64,000 nucleotides of DNA, taken from positions 1 to 64,000 of the forward strand of contig NZ_JAAXLS010000013.1 of NCBI RefSeq assembly GCF_012328925.1, in the 5' to 3' direction. The notes under the pieces are model-generated. The model worked only from the letters and a program-made list of their open reading frames with translations. It was not told where the DNA came from and did not search any database. Source of the stretch: Amycolatopsis acididurans. Its GTDB lineage: Bacteria; Actinomycetota; Actinomycetes; Mycobacteriales; Pseudonocardiaceae. Numbering within the stretch: position 1 is the stretch's first letter; the number at the start of each line of letters is the position of its first letter. Shown piece by piece: positions 15,539 through 28,720 of the stretch. The translations under genes were made by a program, and so were the position numbers.

Positions 15539-16563
15539 CGCGTCTTCGTCACCTTGCGCAGGCCACGCGGGCTGTCCGGATCGCCGCCGCGGGCGAGCGC
15601 CAGGCCGAGCGCGATCCGCTGCACCGGAATCACCTCCAGCACCGGCGCCAGCTCCTCGGCGATCTCGGGCACCGGAACCCGGACCGCCGCGGGCACCTCG
15701 GAGCAGGACGAGCCGAGCGCGAGCACGTCGGCACCGCGCTGCGCGACCTCGGCGAGCACGTCGTGCATCGCCGCGCCGCCGCGGCCCGCACCGGTCACCG
15801 CGAGCACCGCGGTGTCCTCGTCGATCGCGGCGACCGGCCCGTGCAACAGGTCGGCGCCGCTGTACGCGCGGGCGGCGAGGTAACTGGTCTCGGCCAGCTT
15901 CAGCGCCGACTCCAGCGCGGTGGCGTAGGAGTAGCCGCGGCCGGTGGTGATGATCCGGTCGACGAACCGGTACCGGTCGACCGCGCGCTGCACCGGGATC
16001 TCGTACGCCTCCTGCGCGAGCTCCCCGATACCGGCCGCGGCCGAACCGTCACCGCCGCGAATCGCGTCGACCAGCAGGTACAGCGCGAGCAGCGTCGCGG
16101 AGTAGGTCTTGGTGGCCGCGACCGCCTGTTCGGTGCCCGCCCCGATGTCGATGGCCAGTTCGGCGGCCTTGTGCAGCGGGGAGGACGGCGTGTTGGTGAC
16201 CGCGACGGTCAGCGCACCCTGTTTGCGTGCGGTCTGGGTGAACTCCAGCAGGTCCGGCGATCCGCCGCTCTGACTGACCGAGACCAAAAGGCAATCGCGC
16301 AGGTCCGGGCGGGCGCCGTAAAGTGTGACGGTCGACGGCGACACGAGGCCCGCGGGCAGCCCCAGCAATACCTCGATCAGGTATTTCGCGTACAGCGCCG
16401 CGTGATCGCTCGATCCGCGCGCGGCCAGCAACGCGAAGCGGGGTGGCTTGCGCGCGATCACGCCTGCCACCTCGGCAAACCGCGCGCGGCGGTGGAGCAG
16501 GCCTGCCAGTACGGCCGGCTGTTCGGCGATCTCTGCTGCCATGTGCTGTCCGGGACTGGTCAC
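15535..16563 (-). CDS. Double-SIS-domain sugar isomerase/deaminase (GlmS C-terminal/NagB-II/AgaS-like)
   Basis: This 342-residue protein has two SIS domains: the first with LLAARGSSDHAALYAKYLIE and SVSQSGGSPDLLE, the second with TTGRGYSYATALESALKLAE and a hinge AYSGADLLHGPVAAID. It lacks the glutaminase half of GlmS. Proteins of this shape act as glucosamine-6-phosphate deaminases (NagB-II), AgaS-type isomerases or fructosamine-handling enzymes. With the kinase just downstream it would process GlcN6P or a similar amino-sugar phosphate towards glycolysis. The start is GTG 16563 after an AAGGAG site. The dre-like palindrome at 16579-16594 lies only 16 bases upstream, which fits repression by the divergent DasR homologue. 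Confidence 0.88.
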   Translation of the reverse strand: MTSPGQHMAAEIAEQPAVLAGLLHRRARFAEVAGVIARKPPRFALLAARGSSDHAALYAKYLIEVLLGLPAGLVSPSTVTLYGARPDLRDCLLVSVSQSGGSPDLLEFTQTARKQGALTVAVTNTPSSPLHKAAELAIDIGAGTEQAVAATKTYSATLLALYLLVDAIRGGDGSAAAGIGELAQEAYEIPVQRAVDRYRFVDRIITTGRGYSYATALESALKLAETSYLAARAYSGADLLHGPVAAIDEDTAVLAVTGAGRGGAAMHDVLAEVAQRGADVLALGSSCSEVPAAVRVPVPEIAEELAPVLEVIPVQRIALGLALARGGDPDSPRGLRKVTKTR

Positions 16564-16578
16564 GGTCTGCTCCTTGCG

Positions 16579-16594
16579 AAGGTCTAGACCAATA
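16579..16594. promoter_or_regulatory. dre-like operator for DasR
   Basis: The perfect decamer palindrome GGTCTAGACC, in the context AAGGTCTAGACCAATA, closely matches the DasR-responsive element consensus (A-C/G-TGGTCTAGACCA-C/G-T). It lies in the gap between the SIS-domain gene and the divergent GntR gene, placed to control the amino-sugar operon and possibly the regulator itself. The left flank is one base off the consensus. Confidence 0.85.
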
Positions 16595-16670
16595 CTAGCC
16601 TGGACGCGTCGATACGGGAAAAGGGTAGTTTCTTCCTGCGCGCGATGCGCGGTTCGAAGAGGAGTCGGTC

Positions 16671-17399
16671 ATGTTGGAGTCACCCACGCGCGGTCAGCGC
16701 GAGCCGAAGTACTGGGCGTTGAAGCAGCATCTGCTGGATCTGCTCGACACGTTGCCGCCCGGCTCGCCGATTCCCACCGAGCGCGCGCTGGCGACGGAGT
16801 TCACGGTGTCGCGCACGACGGTCCGCCAGGCGCTGGCCGACCTGACCGCCGAGGGGCGCCTGCACCGCGTGCAGGGCAAGGGCACCTTCGCCGCCGAGCC
16901 GAAGCTCGCGCAGCGGCTGCAGCTGTCCTCCTACACCGAGGACATGCGTGCGCAGGGCCGCGAGCCGTCGTCGAAGCTGCTGGAGATCGAGGAGCTGGTC
17001 TCCGAGCCGGAGACCGCGAAGCTGCTCGGCCTGCGCGCCGGTACGAAGATCCTGCGCATGATGCGGCTCCGCCTCGCCGACGGCGAACCGATGGCGGTGG
17101 AGACCACCCACCTGCCGCTGAGCCGGTTCCGCGGCCTGCGCAAGCACGTCTCGGCCGGCGGTTCGCTCTACGCGGTGCTGCGTGAGCACTACGGCGTGGA
17201 GATGGAGCGCGCCGAGGAGACGATCGAGACCTCGCTGGCCGGGCCGCAGGAGGCCGAGCTGCTCGGCGCCGACGTCGGCATGCCCGTGTTGCTGCTGTCC
17301 CGGCACTCCTTCGGCACGGACGGCAAACCCGTCGAGTTCGTCCGGTCCATCTACCGCGGCGACCGCTACAAGTTCGTCACCACGCTGACGAGGCCGTGA
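16671..17399 (+). CDS. dasR: GntR/HutC family regulator, DasR homologue
   Basis: This 242-residue protein has an N-terminal GntR winged helix ([20 protein letters not shown], then the wing [13 protein letters not shown]) and a C-terminal UTRA effector domain (from about residue 95: [20 protein letters not shown], with ESxLL-like and SIYRGDRY motifs). DasR senses amino-sugar phosphates (GlcN6P) and represses GlcNAc uptake, chitinolysis and antibiotic genes in Streptomyces. The dre-like site at 16579-16594 and the divergent GlcNAc kinase/SIS operon support the assignment. The ATG follows AGAGGAG. Its stop overlaps the GTG of an MFS gene (GTGA), so the transporter is co-translated with it. Confidence 0.9.
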   Translation: MLESPTRGQREPKYWALKQHLLDLLDTLPPGSPIPTERALATEFTVSRTTVRQALADLTAEGRLHRVQGKGTFAAEPKLAQRLQLSSYTEDMRAQGREPSSKLLEIEELVSEPETAKLLGLRAGTKILRMMRLRLADGEPMAVETTHLPLSRFRGLRKHVSAGGSLYAVLREHYGVEMERAEETIETSLAGPQEAELLGADVGMPVLLLSRHSFGTDGKPVEFVRSIYRGDRYKFVTTLTRP

Positions 17400-18853
17400 C
17401 TGTCGCTTGGGGGAGCGGGCAGGCACGCGGTGTCCTGGCCACGACCATCCTCGGCTCGGGGATGGCCATGCTCGACGGCACCGTCGTCAACGTCGCGCTG
17501 CCCCGGATCGGCGCGGAGTTCAAGGCGCCCGTCACGGGCCTGCAGTGGATCCTCGACGGCTACCTGCTGGCGCTCGCCTCGCTGATCCTCATCGCGGGTT
17601 CGCTCGGCGACCGCTACGGCAGGCGGCGGGTGTTCACGATCGGCGTCGTGTGGTTCGGCGCCGCGTCCGTGCTGTGCGGGTTCGCCGTGTCGACGTCGAT
17701 GCTCGTCGTGACAAGGGTGTTGCAGGGCGTGGGCGGCGCGCTGCTCACGCCGGGATCGCTGGCGATCCTGCAGTCCGCGTTCGCCAGGGCGGACCGGCCG
17801 CGGGCGATCGGCGCGTGGTCCGGGCTCGGCGGCATCGCGACCGCGATCGGCCCGCTGATCGGCGGTCTGCTCGTGCAGGCCTGGTCGTGGCGGCTGGCGT
17901 TCCTGATCAACCTGCCGATCGCCGTCGCCTGTGTGGTGCTGGCCCGCAGGTACGTGCCCGAGTCCTGCGACGAGACCTCCGGCGGCCGTCCCGACGTCGT
18001 GGCCGCGGTGCTGGGGGCGCTGGGTCTCGCGGGCATCACCGCGGCGCTGGTGGAGGCGCCCTCGCGGGGTGCGGCCGATCCGCTGGTGCTCGTCGCGGCC
18101 GTGGTCGGCGTCGCCGCGCTCGGCGCCTTCGTGCGGCTGCAGCGGCGGTCGCGGAATCCGCTCGTGCCGCCCTCGATGTTCGCCGACCGGACGTTCACCC
18201 TGTCCAACGGGCTGACGTTCGTGGTCTACGCGGCGTTGGGCGGCGTGATGATGTTGCTGGTGCTGCAGTTGCAGGTCTCGCTGCACTACCCGCCGACCGC
18301 GGCCGGTGTCGCGGGCCTGCCGATCACGCTCATCATGCTCGTGCTCTCCGGGCGTTCCGGCGCGCTCGCGCAGCGAATCGGGCCGCGCACGCAGCTCATC
18401 GTGGGGCCGGTGCTGATCGCGGCCGGAATGCTGCTGCTGACGCGTGTCGCACCCGGCGCGTCCTACCTGGGGTCGGTACTGCCCGCCGTTGTCGTGTTCG
18501 GGCTCGGGCTCGCCACGGTGGTCGCCCCCGTGACGGCGACCGTGCTGGCCGCCGCGCCGGACGAGCACGCGGGCGTGGCTTCCGGGGTCAACAATGCGAT
18601 CGCGCGTGCGGGCGGGTTGCTCGCGATCGCGGTTCTGCCCGCTGTCGCCGGGCTCACCGGTGAGTCGTATTCCGATCCCGTCGCGTTGACCAGCGGCTGG
18701 CGAACGGCCTTGGTGGTGTGCGCGGGTCTGTGTGTGTTCGGTGGGCTGCTCGCGTTTGGGGTACGCAACAGTGTGCTAACCCCCGACGACGAAAAGTGCT
18801 TCCACTGCGCGGTTTCGGAGCCTCCGGCAGACCCCGGCGTAAAACGGCCGTAA
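17396..18853 (+). CDS. MFS transporter, DHA2 (EmrB/QacA) family
   Basis: This 485-residue protein has the hydrophobicity of a 14-helix major facilitator. Visible motifs are [14 protein letters not shown] in helix 1 (motif D of the 14-TMS drug:H+ antiporters), [13 protein letters not shown] (motif A) between helices 2 and 3, and [12 protein letters not shown] (motif C of antiporters). The C-terminal tail is short and polar, with a CFHC segment. GTG 17396 lies inside the dasR stop (GTGA). Coupling of an efflux pump to a DasR-type gene is unexpected: either it exports an amino-sugar-related or toxic compound, or the coupling only reflects genome compaction. Substrate unknown. Confidence 0.88.
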   Translation: MTVAWGSGQARGVLATTILGSGMAMLDGTVVNVALPRIGAEFKAPVTGLQWILDGYLLALASLILIAGSLGDRYGRRRVFTIGVVWFGAASVLCGFAVSTSMLVVTRVLQGVGGALLTPGSLAILQSAFARADRPRAIGAWSGLGGIATAIGPLIGGLLVQAWSWRLAFLINLPIAVACVVLARRYVPESCDETSGGRPDVVAAVLGALGLAGITAALVEAPSRGAADPLVLVAAVVGVAALGAFVRLQRRSRNPLVPPSMFADRTFTLSNGLTFVVYAALGGVMMLLVLQLQVSLHYPPTAAGVAGLPITLIMLVLSGRSGALAQRIGPRTQLIVGPVLIAAGMLLLTRVAPGASYLGSVLPAVVVFGLGLATVVAPVTATVLAAAPDEHAGVASGVNNAIARAGGLLAIAVLPAVAGLTGESYSDPVALTSGWRTALVVCAGLCVFGGLLAFGVRNSVLTPDDEKCFHCAVSEPPADPGVKRP

Positions 18854-18980
18854 GCTCTCGCGTCCATTGTGGACGGTGATTCGTGGTGCTGCTCACGAAA
18901 CTGCTAACGCTGGGAGCATTTCAATCGACTAACACGTTGAGTACCCGGATATCACGGGATCTTGCGAGCAGATCGGAATC

Positions 18981-19919
18981 ATGGCAAAGGCAACAGAAGA
19001 CAGCAGCGACAAGTCGAGTCTCAAACCGGCACAGATAGCCGCGTCGGCTCTGGCTGCCGTGACCGCCGCGTTTCTGGGTTCCACGCTGGGGGTGGCGGGC
19101 ACCGTCGCGGGCGCGGGCATCGCGAGCGTGGTCACCACGGTCGGCGGCGAGTTGTATCTGCGTTCGTTGCGCAAGACCAGGCTCGCGGCGCGCAAGACGG
19201 CGGAAGTACTGGCGCTCACCGACACCCGGCTGCGTCAGGAAACGCGGTACGTCGAACCGGCGGGGCGAAGACCCGGGAATCCGTTGATGCGGCCGGGTCC
19301 GCAGCCCATGCGGCAGGGGCAGCTGCCTCCCGCACAGCTCGACCAGATCCAGCGCACACAGCGGATTCCCATGGCGGGCCACGGCGCGTCGAACTTCGGT
19401 CAGCGCACCGTGTACATCCCCCGGCCGGGCACGCAGGTGCCGCAGCAGCCGGGTCCGCGCACCGCACAGGCCGCGCACGACGCGGCGCAGGCGACCAGGG
19501 TGATCGCGCCGGCGAAGGAGCAGGAGGGCCCCGCGGCCGAACCGCCGTGGTGGAAGAACCGCTGGACGATCATCGCGGGTTCCAGCGTCCTGGCGTTCGT
19601 GCTGGGCATGTTGGTGCTGACCGGGTTCGAGGGCATCACCGGGAAAGCGGTTTCCGGTGGCCAGGGGACCACGTTCAGCCAGGTCGTGCGCGGATCGTCG
19701 ACGGGTGGCGGCGGGACCACCAACACCCCGCAGACCACGACGGTCACCCAGACGCCCGCTTCGAACACGGCGACGCCCGAGTCGTCCCCGGCTCAGAAGA
19801 CCGGCACGTCGTCGGCGTCGAGCACGCCCACCTCGCAGGCCCCGGCGTCGAGCAGCGTGCAGCAGTCCGAGTCGGCGCAGCCGCAGGTGACCGGAAGCGC
19901 GGCGCCCACCAGCGGCTGA
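18981..19919 (+). CDS. Hypothetical membrane protein with Ser/Thr/Pro-rich extracytoplasmic tail
   Basis: I do not recognise a family. The 312-residue protein has a Gly/Ala-rich hydrophobic stretch at about 20-55 (IAASALAAVTAAFLGSTLGV onward), a basic linker LRSLRKTRLAARKT, a Pro/Gln-rich middle, a clear membrane helix near 195-215 (IIAGSSVLAFVLGMLVLTGF) and a 95-residue tail made almost only of Ser, Thr, Ala, Pro, Gln and Gly. The tail resembles the cell-wall-spanning, possibly mannosylated regions of many actinobacterial membrane proteins. It stands alone between the MFS gene and thiE, on the strand opposite to thiE. Low-complexity composition makes the tail uninformative for function. Confidence 0.75.
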   Translation: MAKATEDSSDKSSLKPAQIAASALAAVTAAFLGSTLGVAGTVAGAGIASVVTTVGGELYLRSLRKTRLAARKTAEVLALTDTRLRQETRYVEPAGRRPGNPLMRPGPQPMRQGQLPPAQLDQIQRTQRIPMAGHGASNFGQRTVYIPRPGTQVPQQPGPRTAQAAHDAAQATRVIAPAKEQEGPAAEPPWWKNRWTIIAGSSVLAFVLGMLVLTGFEGITGKAVSGGQGTTFSQVVRGSSTGGGGTTNTPQTTTVTQTPASNTATPESSPAQKTGTSSASSTPTSQAPASSSVQQSESAQPQVTGSAAPTSG

Positions 19920-19941
19920 CCTCCAGCCGTGCGGGGTTACC

Positions 19942-20607
19942 TCACGGCAGCGCCGCGGCGAGCTGTTCGGCCGCCGCGCGCGGGTCCTCGGCCTCGGTGA
20001 TCGCGCGGACGACCACCACGCGCGAGGCACCCGCGTCGAGCACCTCGGGCAGACGCGCCAGGTCGATGCCCCCGATCGCGAACCACGGGCGCGTGGTGCC
20101 GAAGCCGGCGGTCGCGCGGACCAGGTCGAGGCCCGGTGCGTACCGGCCCGGTTTCGTCGGGGTCGGCCAGCACGGTCCCGTGCAGAAGTAGTCCACTCCC
20201 GGCTCGTCCGCACCCGCCCGCGCCTGCTCGACCGAATGCGTCGAACGGCCGATCACCGGGGCGTCGCCGATGACCCGCCGCGCCATGCTCACCGGCAGGT
20301 CGTCCTGGCCGAGGTGCAGCACGTCGGCGTCGACGGCGAGGGCGACGTCCGCCCGGTCGTTGACCGCGAGCAGCGCGCCGTGCTTCGCGCACGCCGCCGC
20401 CAGCACCTCCAGCGCGGCGAGCTCCTGCTTCGCCTCCAACGGCACGCCGTCGGTCTTGTCGCGCAGCTGGATGATGTCGACCCCGCCGGCGAGCGCGGCG
20501 TCCGCGAACTCGGCGAGGTCGCCCCTGGTCGTCCGCGCGTCGGTGCATAAGTACAGCCGCGCGGCGTCGAGCCGCTTCCTGATCTGGTCCCCGTCGAGCC
20601 CTGGCAT
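19942..20607 (-). CDS. thiE: Thiamine-phosphate synthase
   Basis: ThiE joins HMP-pyrophosphate and the thiazole phosphate to thiamine phosphate. The 221-residue TIM-barrel protein shows IIQLRDKTD (pyrophosphate and substrate contacts), the conserved [21 protein letters not shown] and [10 protein letters not shown] loops, and the phosphate-binding WFAIGGIDL near the C-terminus. The ATG at 20607 starts the protein at [11 protein letters not shown]; longer readings extend into the divergent riboswitch. It is divergent from thiOSG across about 170 bases that hold a TPP riboswitch facing the other way. The same thiE/thiOSG arrangement is found in M. tuberculosis. Confidence 0.95.
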   Translation of the reverse strand: MPGLDGDQIRKRLDAARLYLCTDARTTRGDLAEFADAALAGGVDIIQLRDKTDGVPLEAKQELAALEVLAAACAKHGALLAVNDRADVALAVDADVLHLGQDDLPVSMARRVIGDAPVIGRSTHSVEQARAGADEPGVDYFCTGPCWPTPTKPGRYAPGLDLVRATAGFGTTRPWFAIGGIDLARLPEVLDAGASRVVVVRAITEAEDPRAAAEQLAAALP

Positions 20608-20674
20608 GGCTGTCACGGTAGTGCGGACCGAGGACGGTTGGGTGTGGGCATCCCACAGATTTCGGTTACGATGC

Positions 20675-20770
20675 ACTTGTCCGCACGGGAGCCCGAGGTA
20701 CGGGCTGAGAGGGAGCCGTCACCGCTCCGACCGTGGAACCTGATCCGGATCATGCCGGCGCAGGGAGCGT
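20675..20770 (+). ncRNA. TPP riboswitch (THI box) upstream of thiO
   Basis: The THI-element core is plain: CGGGCTGAGAGGGAG at 20701-20715 gives the HMP-binding arm, and CCGTGGAACCTGATCCGGAT with CATGCCGGCGCAGGGA after it gives the pyrophosphate arm. The 3' end GGGAG at 20763-20767 also serves as the ribosome-binding site for the GTG at 20778, so ligand binding is likely to block translation directly. The aptamer boundaries are approximate. Confidence 0.95.
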
Positions 20771-20777
20771 GATTCTT

Positions 20778-21868
20778 GTGGAAACCAAACGGGTGGCCGT
20801 CATCGGCGGCGGTGTCATCGGCCTGTCCGTGGCCTGGCGCACCGCCGCGGCCGGGCACGACGTCACCTTGATCGATCCGTCGCCGGGGCGCGGCGCCTCG
20901 TGGGTGGCCGGCGGCATGCTCGCCCCGGTCGCGGAGGCCTGGCCCGGCGAGGAGGCCGCGCTCGCCCTCGGGGAAGAGTCGCTGCGTCGCTGGCCCGAGT
21001 TCGCGCAAGCGCTTGCGGCCGACGGGGGCGATCCGGCCCTGTCCACGCACGGCACCGTCGTCGCGGCACTCGACCGCGGCGACGCCGGCCAGCTGACGGT
21101 GCTCGCCGAGTACCTCGGCAAGGTCGGCCGCGCCGTCGAGCAGGTCACCGGCCGCCGGCTGCGGACGCTGGAACCGGGGGTCAGCGCACGCAGCGCCCTG
21201 CTCGTGCCCGGCGACCTCGCCGTCGACAACCGCAGACTGCTGCGCTCCCTCCGCGCGGCCGCGAGCCGCCGCGGGGTGCGGTTCGTCGACGACCACGCCA
21301 CCGACGTCGGCACCGGCCTGGTGCGCACCGGCTCGGGCGAGGTGACCTGCGATGTCGCCGTCATCGCCGCCGGCGCGCGCAGCGGCGGCCTGCACCCGCG
21401 CCTCGCGGTCCGCCCGCTCAAGGGCGAGATCCTGCGCCTGCGTGCCCGCCGCACGAGCCTGCCGCCACCCACCCGCACGGTCCGCGCGGTCGCCGAGGGC
21501 CGCCCCGTCTACCTCGTCCCGCGCGAGGACGGGGAGCTGGTGCTCGGCGCCACCCAGTACGAGGCGGGTTTCGACGAGACGGTCAGCGCGCGCGGCGTGC
21601 GTGAGCTGCTCGAAGCCGCCGCGCGGCTCTTCCCCAGCATCGACGAGTACGAGCTGGTCGAGACCGCGGCCGGGCTGCGCGCGGCGAGCGTGGACACGCT
21701 GCCGTTCATCGGCGAACTGGAGGACGGGGTGTTCGCGGCGACCGGGCACCACCGCAACGGGCTGCTCATGGCGCCGGTGACCGCGGACGCGTTCGTCGCA
21801 TGGCTCGGCGGCGGCAAACCGCCCGCCGAGGTCGAGGCGGCGCACCCGGATCGGCTGGGAGGTCAGTG

Positions 21869-21869
<1 letters not shown>
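20778..21869 (+). CDS. thiO: Glycine oxidase
   Basis: ThiO oxidises glycine to dehydroglycine, which is used with ThiS-thiocarboxylate by ThiG to build the thiazole. The 363-residue FAD protein has the Rossmann motif RVAVIGGGVIGLSVAW at the N-terminus, GASWVAGGMLAP near the flavin, and the C-terminal FAD contact segment AATGHHRNGLLMAPVTADAF. The GTG at 20778 is preferred to GTG 20769, because GGGAG at the riboswitch end is ten bases before it but only one base before the other. Its stop overlaps the ATG of thiS. The presence of ThiO and the absence of ThiH fit an aerobe. Confidence 0.94.
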
Positions 21870-22841
<972 letters not shown>

Positions 22842-22952
22842 GGGGAAACCGCGAGAAACGCCCGAAGTCCGGAGTTCACCGCGCGGGCCGCAGCGGAGCA
22901 CGTAAGGTTGTCCGCACCTTGTGGTCGGGGGAACGAGCAAAAGGAGCTCGAG

Positions 22953-23384
22953 GTGGACGCGTCGCCAACCGAGGATGTCGCGGGCAGGCTGTTCCTGGCG
23001 GTGGGCAGACTGTCCAGGTCGCTGCGCCAGGCAGGCAACCCCGGACCGGGGCACGGCTCGATTTCCGCGCTGGCCACACTGGCCGCGACCGGGCCGATGC
23101 GGCTGGGTGACCTGGCCACGAAAGAGGGGGTCGCCGCCGCGACGATGTCGCGGATCGTGGCCGGTCTTGTCGAGGCGGGCTACGCGCGTCGCGAACCCGA
23201 TCCGGTCGACCGCCGGGCCTGGCTCGCCACCGCGACCGAGGAGGGTGAGCGGATGCTCTCCGGTGTGCGGTCGACGCGCGTGCACGAACTGCACAAGCGC
23301 ATCGACCGCCTGCCGCCGAATCTCCGCGACGACCTCGCCGCCGGACTCGTGGCCATGGAGGCCCTGCTCTCCGACGACGAATGA
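22953..23384 (+). CDS. MarR family transcriptional regulator
   Basis: This 143-residue protein has the MarR fold: LGDLATKEGVAAATMSRIVAG as helix-turn-helix and REPDPVDRRAWLATATEEG as the wing with the family's D-x-R-x2 signature. The GTG at 22953 is preferred since AAAAGGAG lies about eight bases before it. It sits between thiG and a minus-strand dehydrogenase gene, so it is a single gene converging on its neighbour. No target is evident; the region from here to 25300 interrupts the thiamine genes. Confidence 0.88.
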   Translation: MDASPTEDVAGRLFLAVGRLSRSLRQAGNPGPGHGSISALATLAATGPMRLGDLATKEGVAAATMSRIVAGLVEAGYARREPDPVDRRAWLATATEEGERMLSGVRSTRVHELHKRIDRLPPNLRDDLAAGLVAMEALLSDDE

Positions 23385-23400
23385 GCGTCCACAAAGGACA

Positions 23401-24306
23401 TCAGGCGGCGAAGTAGAAGCCCGCTTCGAGATCGGCGATCAGACCCGGCTGCTCGGGATGCCAGTCCAGCAGCTTCTGCGTTTTCACGCTCGACGCGGGG
23501 ATGTCCACGCCGACGACGGCGCTCAGGAACCCGAAGTGGTTCGCGGACTCCTCGGCGGAAATCGAGGCCACCGGCAGGCCCAGATGCTTGCCGATGAGCC
23601 CGGCGATCTGCCGCAGCGGCACGCCCTCGTCGCCGACCCCGTGCAGCTTCGCGCCCGCCGGTGCGCCTTCCAGCGCGAGCCGGAACAGGCGCGCGGCGTC
23701 GAGTTGATGCACGGCGGCCCACCGGTTGCTGCCGTCGCCGACGTAGGCCGAGACGCCCTTCTCGCGCGCGGTCCGGATGAGTGTCGGCACGAACCCGTGC
23801 CGGTCGGCCTCGCCGTGCACCGAAGGCGGCAGCCGGACCACCGACGAGCGCACGCCGCGCTCGGACAGCGACAGCGCCAGTTTCTCGGCCCGGTGCCGGA
23901 GCGCCGCGACCGATCCCGGTGCCGGGTCGTCGTCCTCGGTCCCGACGCGGCCCGGCGTGACCGACGATCCGCCGGCGATGACGAACGGTTTGCCGGAGCC
24001 GGCCAGCCCTTCGCCCAGTGCGGCGACGGCGCGCTCCTCCGCCGCGACCGCGCCCGCGAAGTCGGCGGCGGCGAACAGGTCGTGTTTGAACGCGGTGTGC
24101 ACGACGCCGTCGGCCGCGGCCGACGCACGGCTCAGCACGTCGAGGTCATCGAGGGTGCCGCGCTCGGCCGCGACGCCGGCGGCCGTCAGCGAGGCGGCGC
24201 CGGCGTCCGAGCGGGCGAGTCCGGTGACCTCGTGGCCGGCGTCGAGGAGCTGGCGGACGACCGCGGAGCCGATGAAACCGGTCGCGCCCGTGACGAATAC
24301 CCGCAT
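23401..24306 (-). CDS. NAD(P)-dependent epimerase/dehydratase family (extended SDR-like) oxidoreductase
   Basis: This 301-residue protein begins with the Rossmann motif MRVFVTGATGFIGSAVVRQL, the G-x2-G-x2-G of extended SDRs. It continues with ARSDAGAASLTAAGV, VHTAFKHDLF, and a segment FVIAGGSSVTPGRVG where classical members carry their active-site Ser; a typical Y-x3-K is not obvious, so it may be an atypical SDR. The ATG at 24306 follows GAAGGAG. It is divergent from the LysR gene at 24428, whose product is its most likely regulator. Substrate unknown. Confidence 0.85.
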   Translation of the reverse strand: MRVFVTGATGFIGSAVVRQLLDAGHEVTGLARSDAGAASLTAAGVAAERGTLDDLDVLSRASAAADGVVHTAFKHDLFAAADFAGAVAAEERAVAALGEGLAGSGKPFVIAGGSSVTPGRVGTEDDDPAPGSVAALRHRAEKLALSLSERGVRSSVVRLPPSVHGEADRHGFVPTLIRTAREKGVSAYVGDGSNRWAAVHQLDAARLFRLALEGAPAGAKLHGVGDEGVPLRQIAGLIGKHLGLPVASISAEESANHFGFLSAVVGVDIPASSVKTQKLLDWHPEQPGLIADLEAGFYFAA

Positions 24307-24427
24307 GTGTCGATCTCCTTCGGAACGGGGTGGTGCTTCCACCGTGCTCCCTCGCGCGGGCGGAGCGCCAAGATCTGTTCCTCATCCGGCAATGCGTTCG
24401 AGGCATCACCGCAGGTAGGCTTGATTC

Positions 24428-25300
24428 ATGGCGGATCTGGACCTGCGGCTGGTGCGGTACTTCACCGCGGTCGCCGAACACCGGCACTTCGGCCGCGCCG
24501 CCGAGGCCCTTCGCATCGCCCAGCCGTCGCTGAGCAGGCAGATCCGGCGCCTCGAACAGCAGGTCGGCGCGCGCCTGCTGGACCGCACCCCGGTGGGCAC
24601 GCAGCTCACCGAAGCCGGTGCGGTGTTCCTGCCGCTGGCCAGAGCGCTGCTGCGATCCGCCACCGTGGCGACGACCCGGGCCAAGGCCGCCGCGGAGCCC
24701 AGCCGGTTCACCATCGGCTACACCCTGCACCTGGTCGTCACGCCCGCGGTGCGCGCGATGCGCCAGAAGCATCCCGACGTCGACGTGCGAGCGATGCACG
24801 TGCCCTGGGCCGACACGCGGGCCGCGCTGCTCGAACACCGGGTGGACGTGCTCGTGACGCGAATGCCGTTGGCCGCCGATCAGCTGCACGTGACCGTGCT
24901 CTACGACGAACCGCGAGGACTGCTGCTGCCCGTCGACCACCGCCTGGCCGGCAAGGAATCGGTCACTCTCGACGACATCGCCGACGAGCCGCTGCCCCGC
25001 GTGACCGACCCGGCGTGGAACGCGTTCTGGCGCATCGAGCCGCGCCCCGACGGCAGACTCGCCCCGGACGGCCCGCTGATGGGGAGTGTCGAGGACAAGT
25101 TCGAACTCATCGCCTCCGGCGAGGCGATCGCGATCGTCCCGATCGACAAGCATTTCAGCGGCGGACGAGCCGACCTCACAACGGTGCCACTCGAAGGCGT
25201 CGAACCGAGCCACGTCGTGCTCGCCACCCGCGCCGGGGACCGCGGCCGCCTCGTCGCGGACTTCCGCAAGATCGCCGAAGCCCAGCTCACCGCTGGTTAG
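24428..25300 (+). CDS. LysR family transcriptional regulator
   Basis: This 290-residue protein has the LysR winged helix at its N-terminus (LVRYFTAVAEHRHFGRAAEA, IAQPSLSRQIRRLEQQVGARL) and a two-lobed effector domain beginning near residue 95 (FTIGYTLHLVVTPAVRAMRQ). It is divergent from the oxidoreductase gene 23401-24306 across 121 bases, the classic LysR target layout. It converges on the thiD gene across 36 bases. The inducer is unknown. Confidence 0.92.
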   Translation: MADLDLRLVRYFTAVAEHRHFGRAAEALRIAQPSLSRQIRRLEQQVGARLLDRTPVGTQLTEAGAVFLPLARALLRSATVATTRAKAAAEPSRFTIGYTLHLVVTPAVRAMRQKHPDVDVRAMHVPWADTRAALLEHRVDVLVTRMPLAADQLHVTVLYDEPRGLLLPVDHRLAGKESVTLDDIADEPLPRVTDPAWNAFWRIEPRPDGRLAPDGPLMGSVEDKFELIASGEAIAIVPIDKHFSGGRADLTTVPLEGVEPSHVVLATRAGDRGRLVADFRKIAEAQLTAG

Positions 25301-25336
25301 CCGCGGTCGGCCACGCCCGCGCTGCGGCAAACGTTG

Positions 25337-26155
25337 TCAGCGGTCCTCGGGCGCCAGCCGCCAGAACGCGGAGACCGGGCCGACCTTGGCGCCCATCGGG
25401 TAGGAATGCGCGACGGCGTTGCTGACGAACCACTTCCCGAACCGGGCCGCATCGGGCACGCTCATCCCGCGTGCCAGGCCCGCCGTCAGCGCCGAGGCCA
25501 TCGAGTCGCCCGCGCCGTGCGTGTGCGGCGTGTCGATGCGGGCACCGGGCAGTTCCAGGAACGTCGAACCGTCGTAGAGCAGGTCGACGCATTCCGGGTC
25601 TTCGCGCAGATGACCGCTCTTGACCAGCACGTAACGCGGGCCGAGCGCGTGCAGCGCGACCGCGGCCTCGTGCATCTGCTCGCGACCGGTGACGGTGAGG
25701 CCGGTGAGCAGCCGCACCTCGTCCAGGTTCGGCGTCACCACCGTCGCGCGCGGCAGCAGGAGATCGCGCAGCGCGGCCATGCCCGCCTCGTCGAACAGCG
25801 GGTGGCCGTGCATCGAGGCCGCCACAGGATCCACGACGAACGGGATCTCGGTGCCGATCCTCGCCCGGTCGCAGGCCCGCGCGACCGCGGTGATGATCTC
25901 CGCCGAGGCGAGCATGCCGGTTTTCGCCGCGCCGACGCCCATATCGGCGGCGACCGCCTCGATCTGCCCGGCCACGATGTGCGGCGGCAGATCGGAGCGG
26001 TCGTGCACACCGAGCGTGTTCTGCACGGTCACCGCCGTCACCGCGACGAGCCCGTGCACCCCGCAGGTCAGAAACGTGCGCAGATCCGCCTGCAACCCCG
26101 CCGCGCCGCCGGAGTCGGAGCCGGCGATCGTCAGCGCGCTCGGAACATCACCCAT
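25337..26155 (-). CDS. thiD: Hydroxymethylpyrimidine (phosphate) kinase, copy 1 of tandem pair
   Basis: ThiD phosphorylates HMP and HMP-phosphate for thiamine synthesis. This 272-residue ribokinase-fold protein has ALTIAGSDSGGAAGLQADLRT at the N-terminus, AVTVQNTLGV, GMLASAEII, PFVVDPVAASMHG, VVTPNLDEVRLL and the anion hole THGAGDSMASAL. It is about as long as its upstream neighbour and clearly paralogous to it. The ATG at 26155 lies four bases after that neighbour's stop; longer readings run into the neighbour. It is the last gene of the thiC-thiD-thiD operon. Which copy does which phosphorylation, or whether one is a scavenging pyridoxine/HMP kinase, cannot be told. Confidence 0.9.
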   Translation of the reverse strand: MGDVPSALTIAGSDSGGAAGLQADLRTFLTCGVHGLVAVTAVTVQNTLGVHDRSDLPPHIVAGQIEAVAADMGVGAAKTGMLASAEIITAVARACDRARIGTEIPFVVDPVAASMHGHPLFDEAGMAALRDLLLPRATVVTPNLDEVRLLTGLTVTGREQMHEAAVALHALGPRYVLVKSGHLREDPECVDLLYDGSTFLELPGARIDTPHTHGAGDSMASALTAGLARGMSVPDAARFGKWFVSNAVAHSYPMGAKVGPVSAFWRLAPEDR

Positions 26156-26159
26156 GCAC

Positions 26160-28720
<2,561 letters not shown>

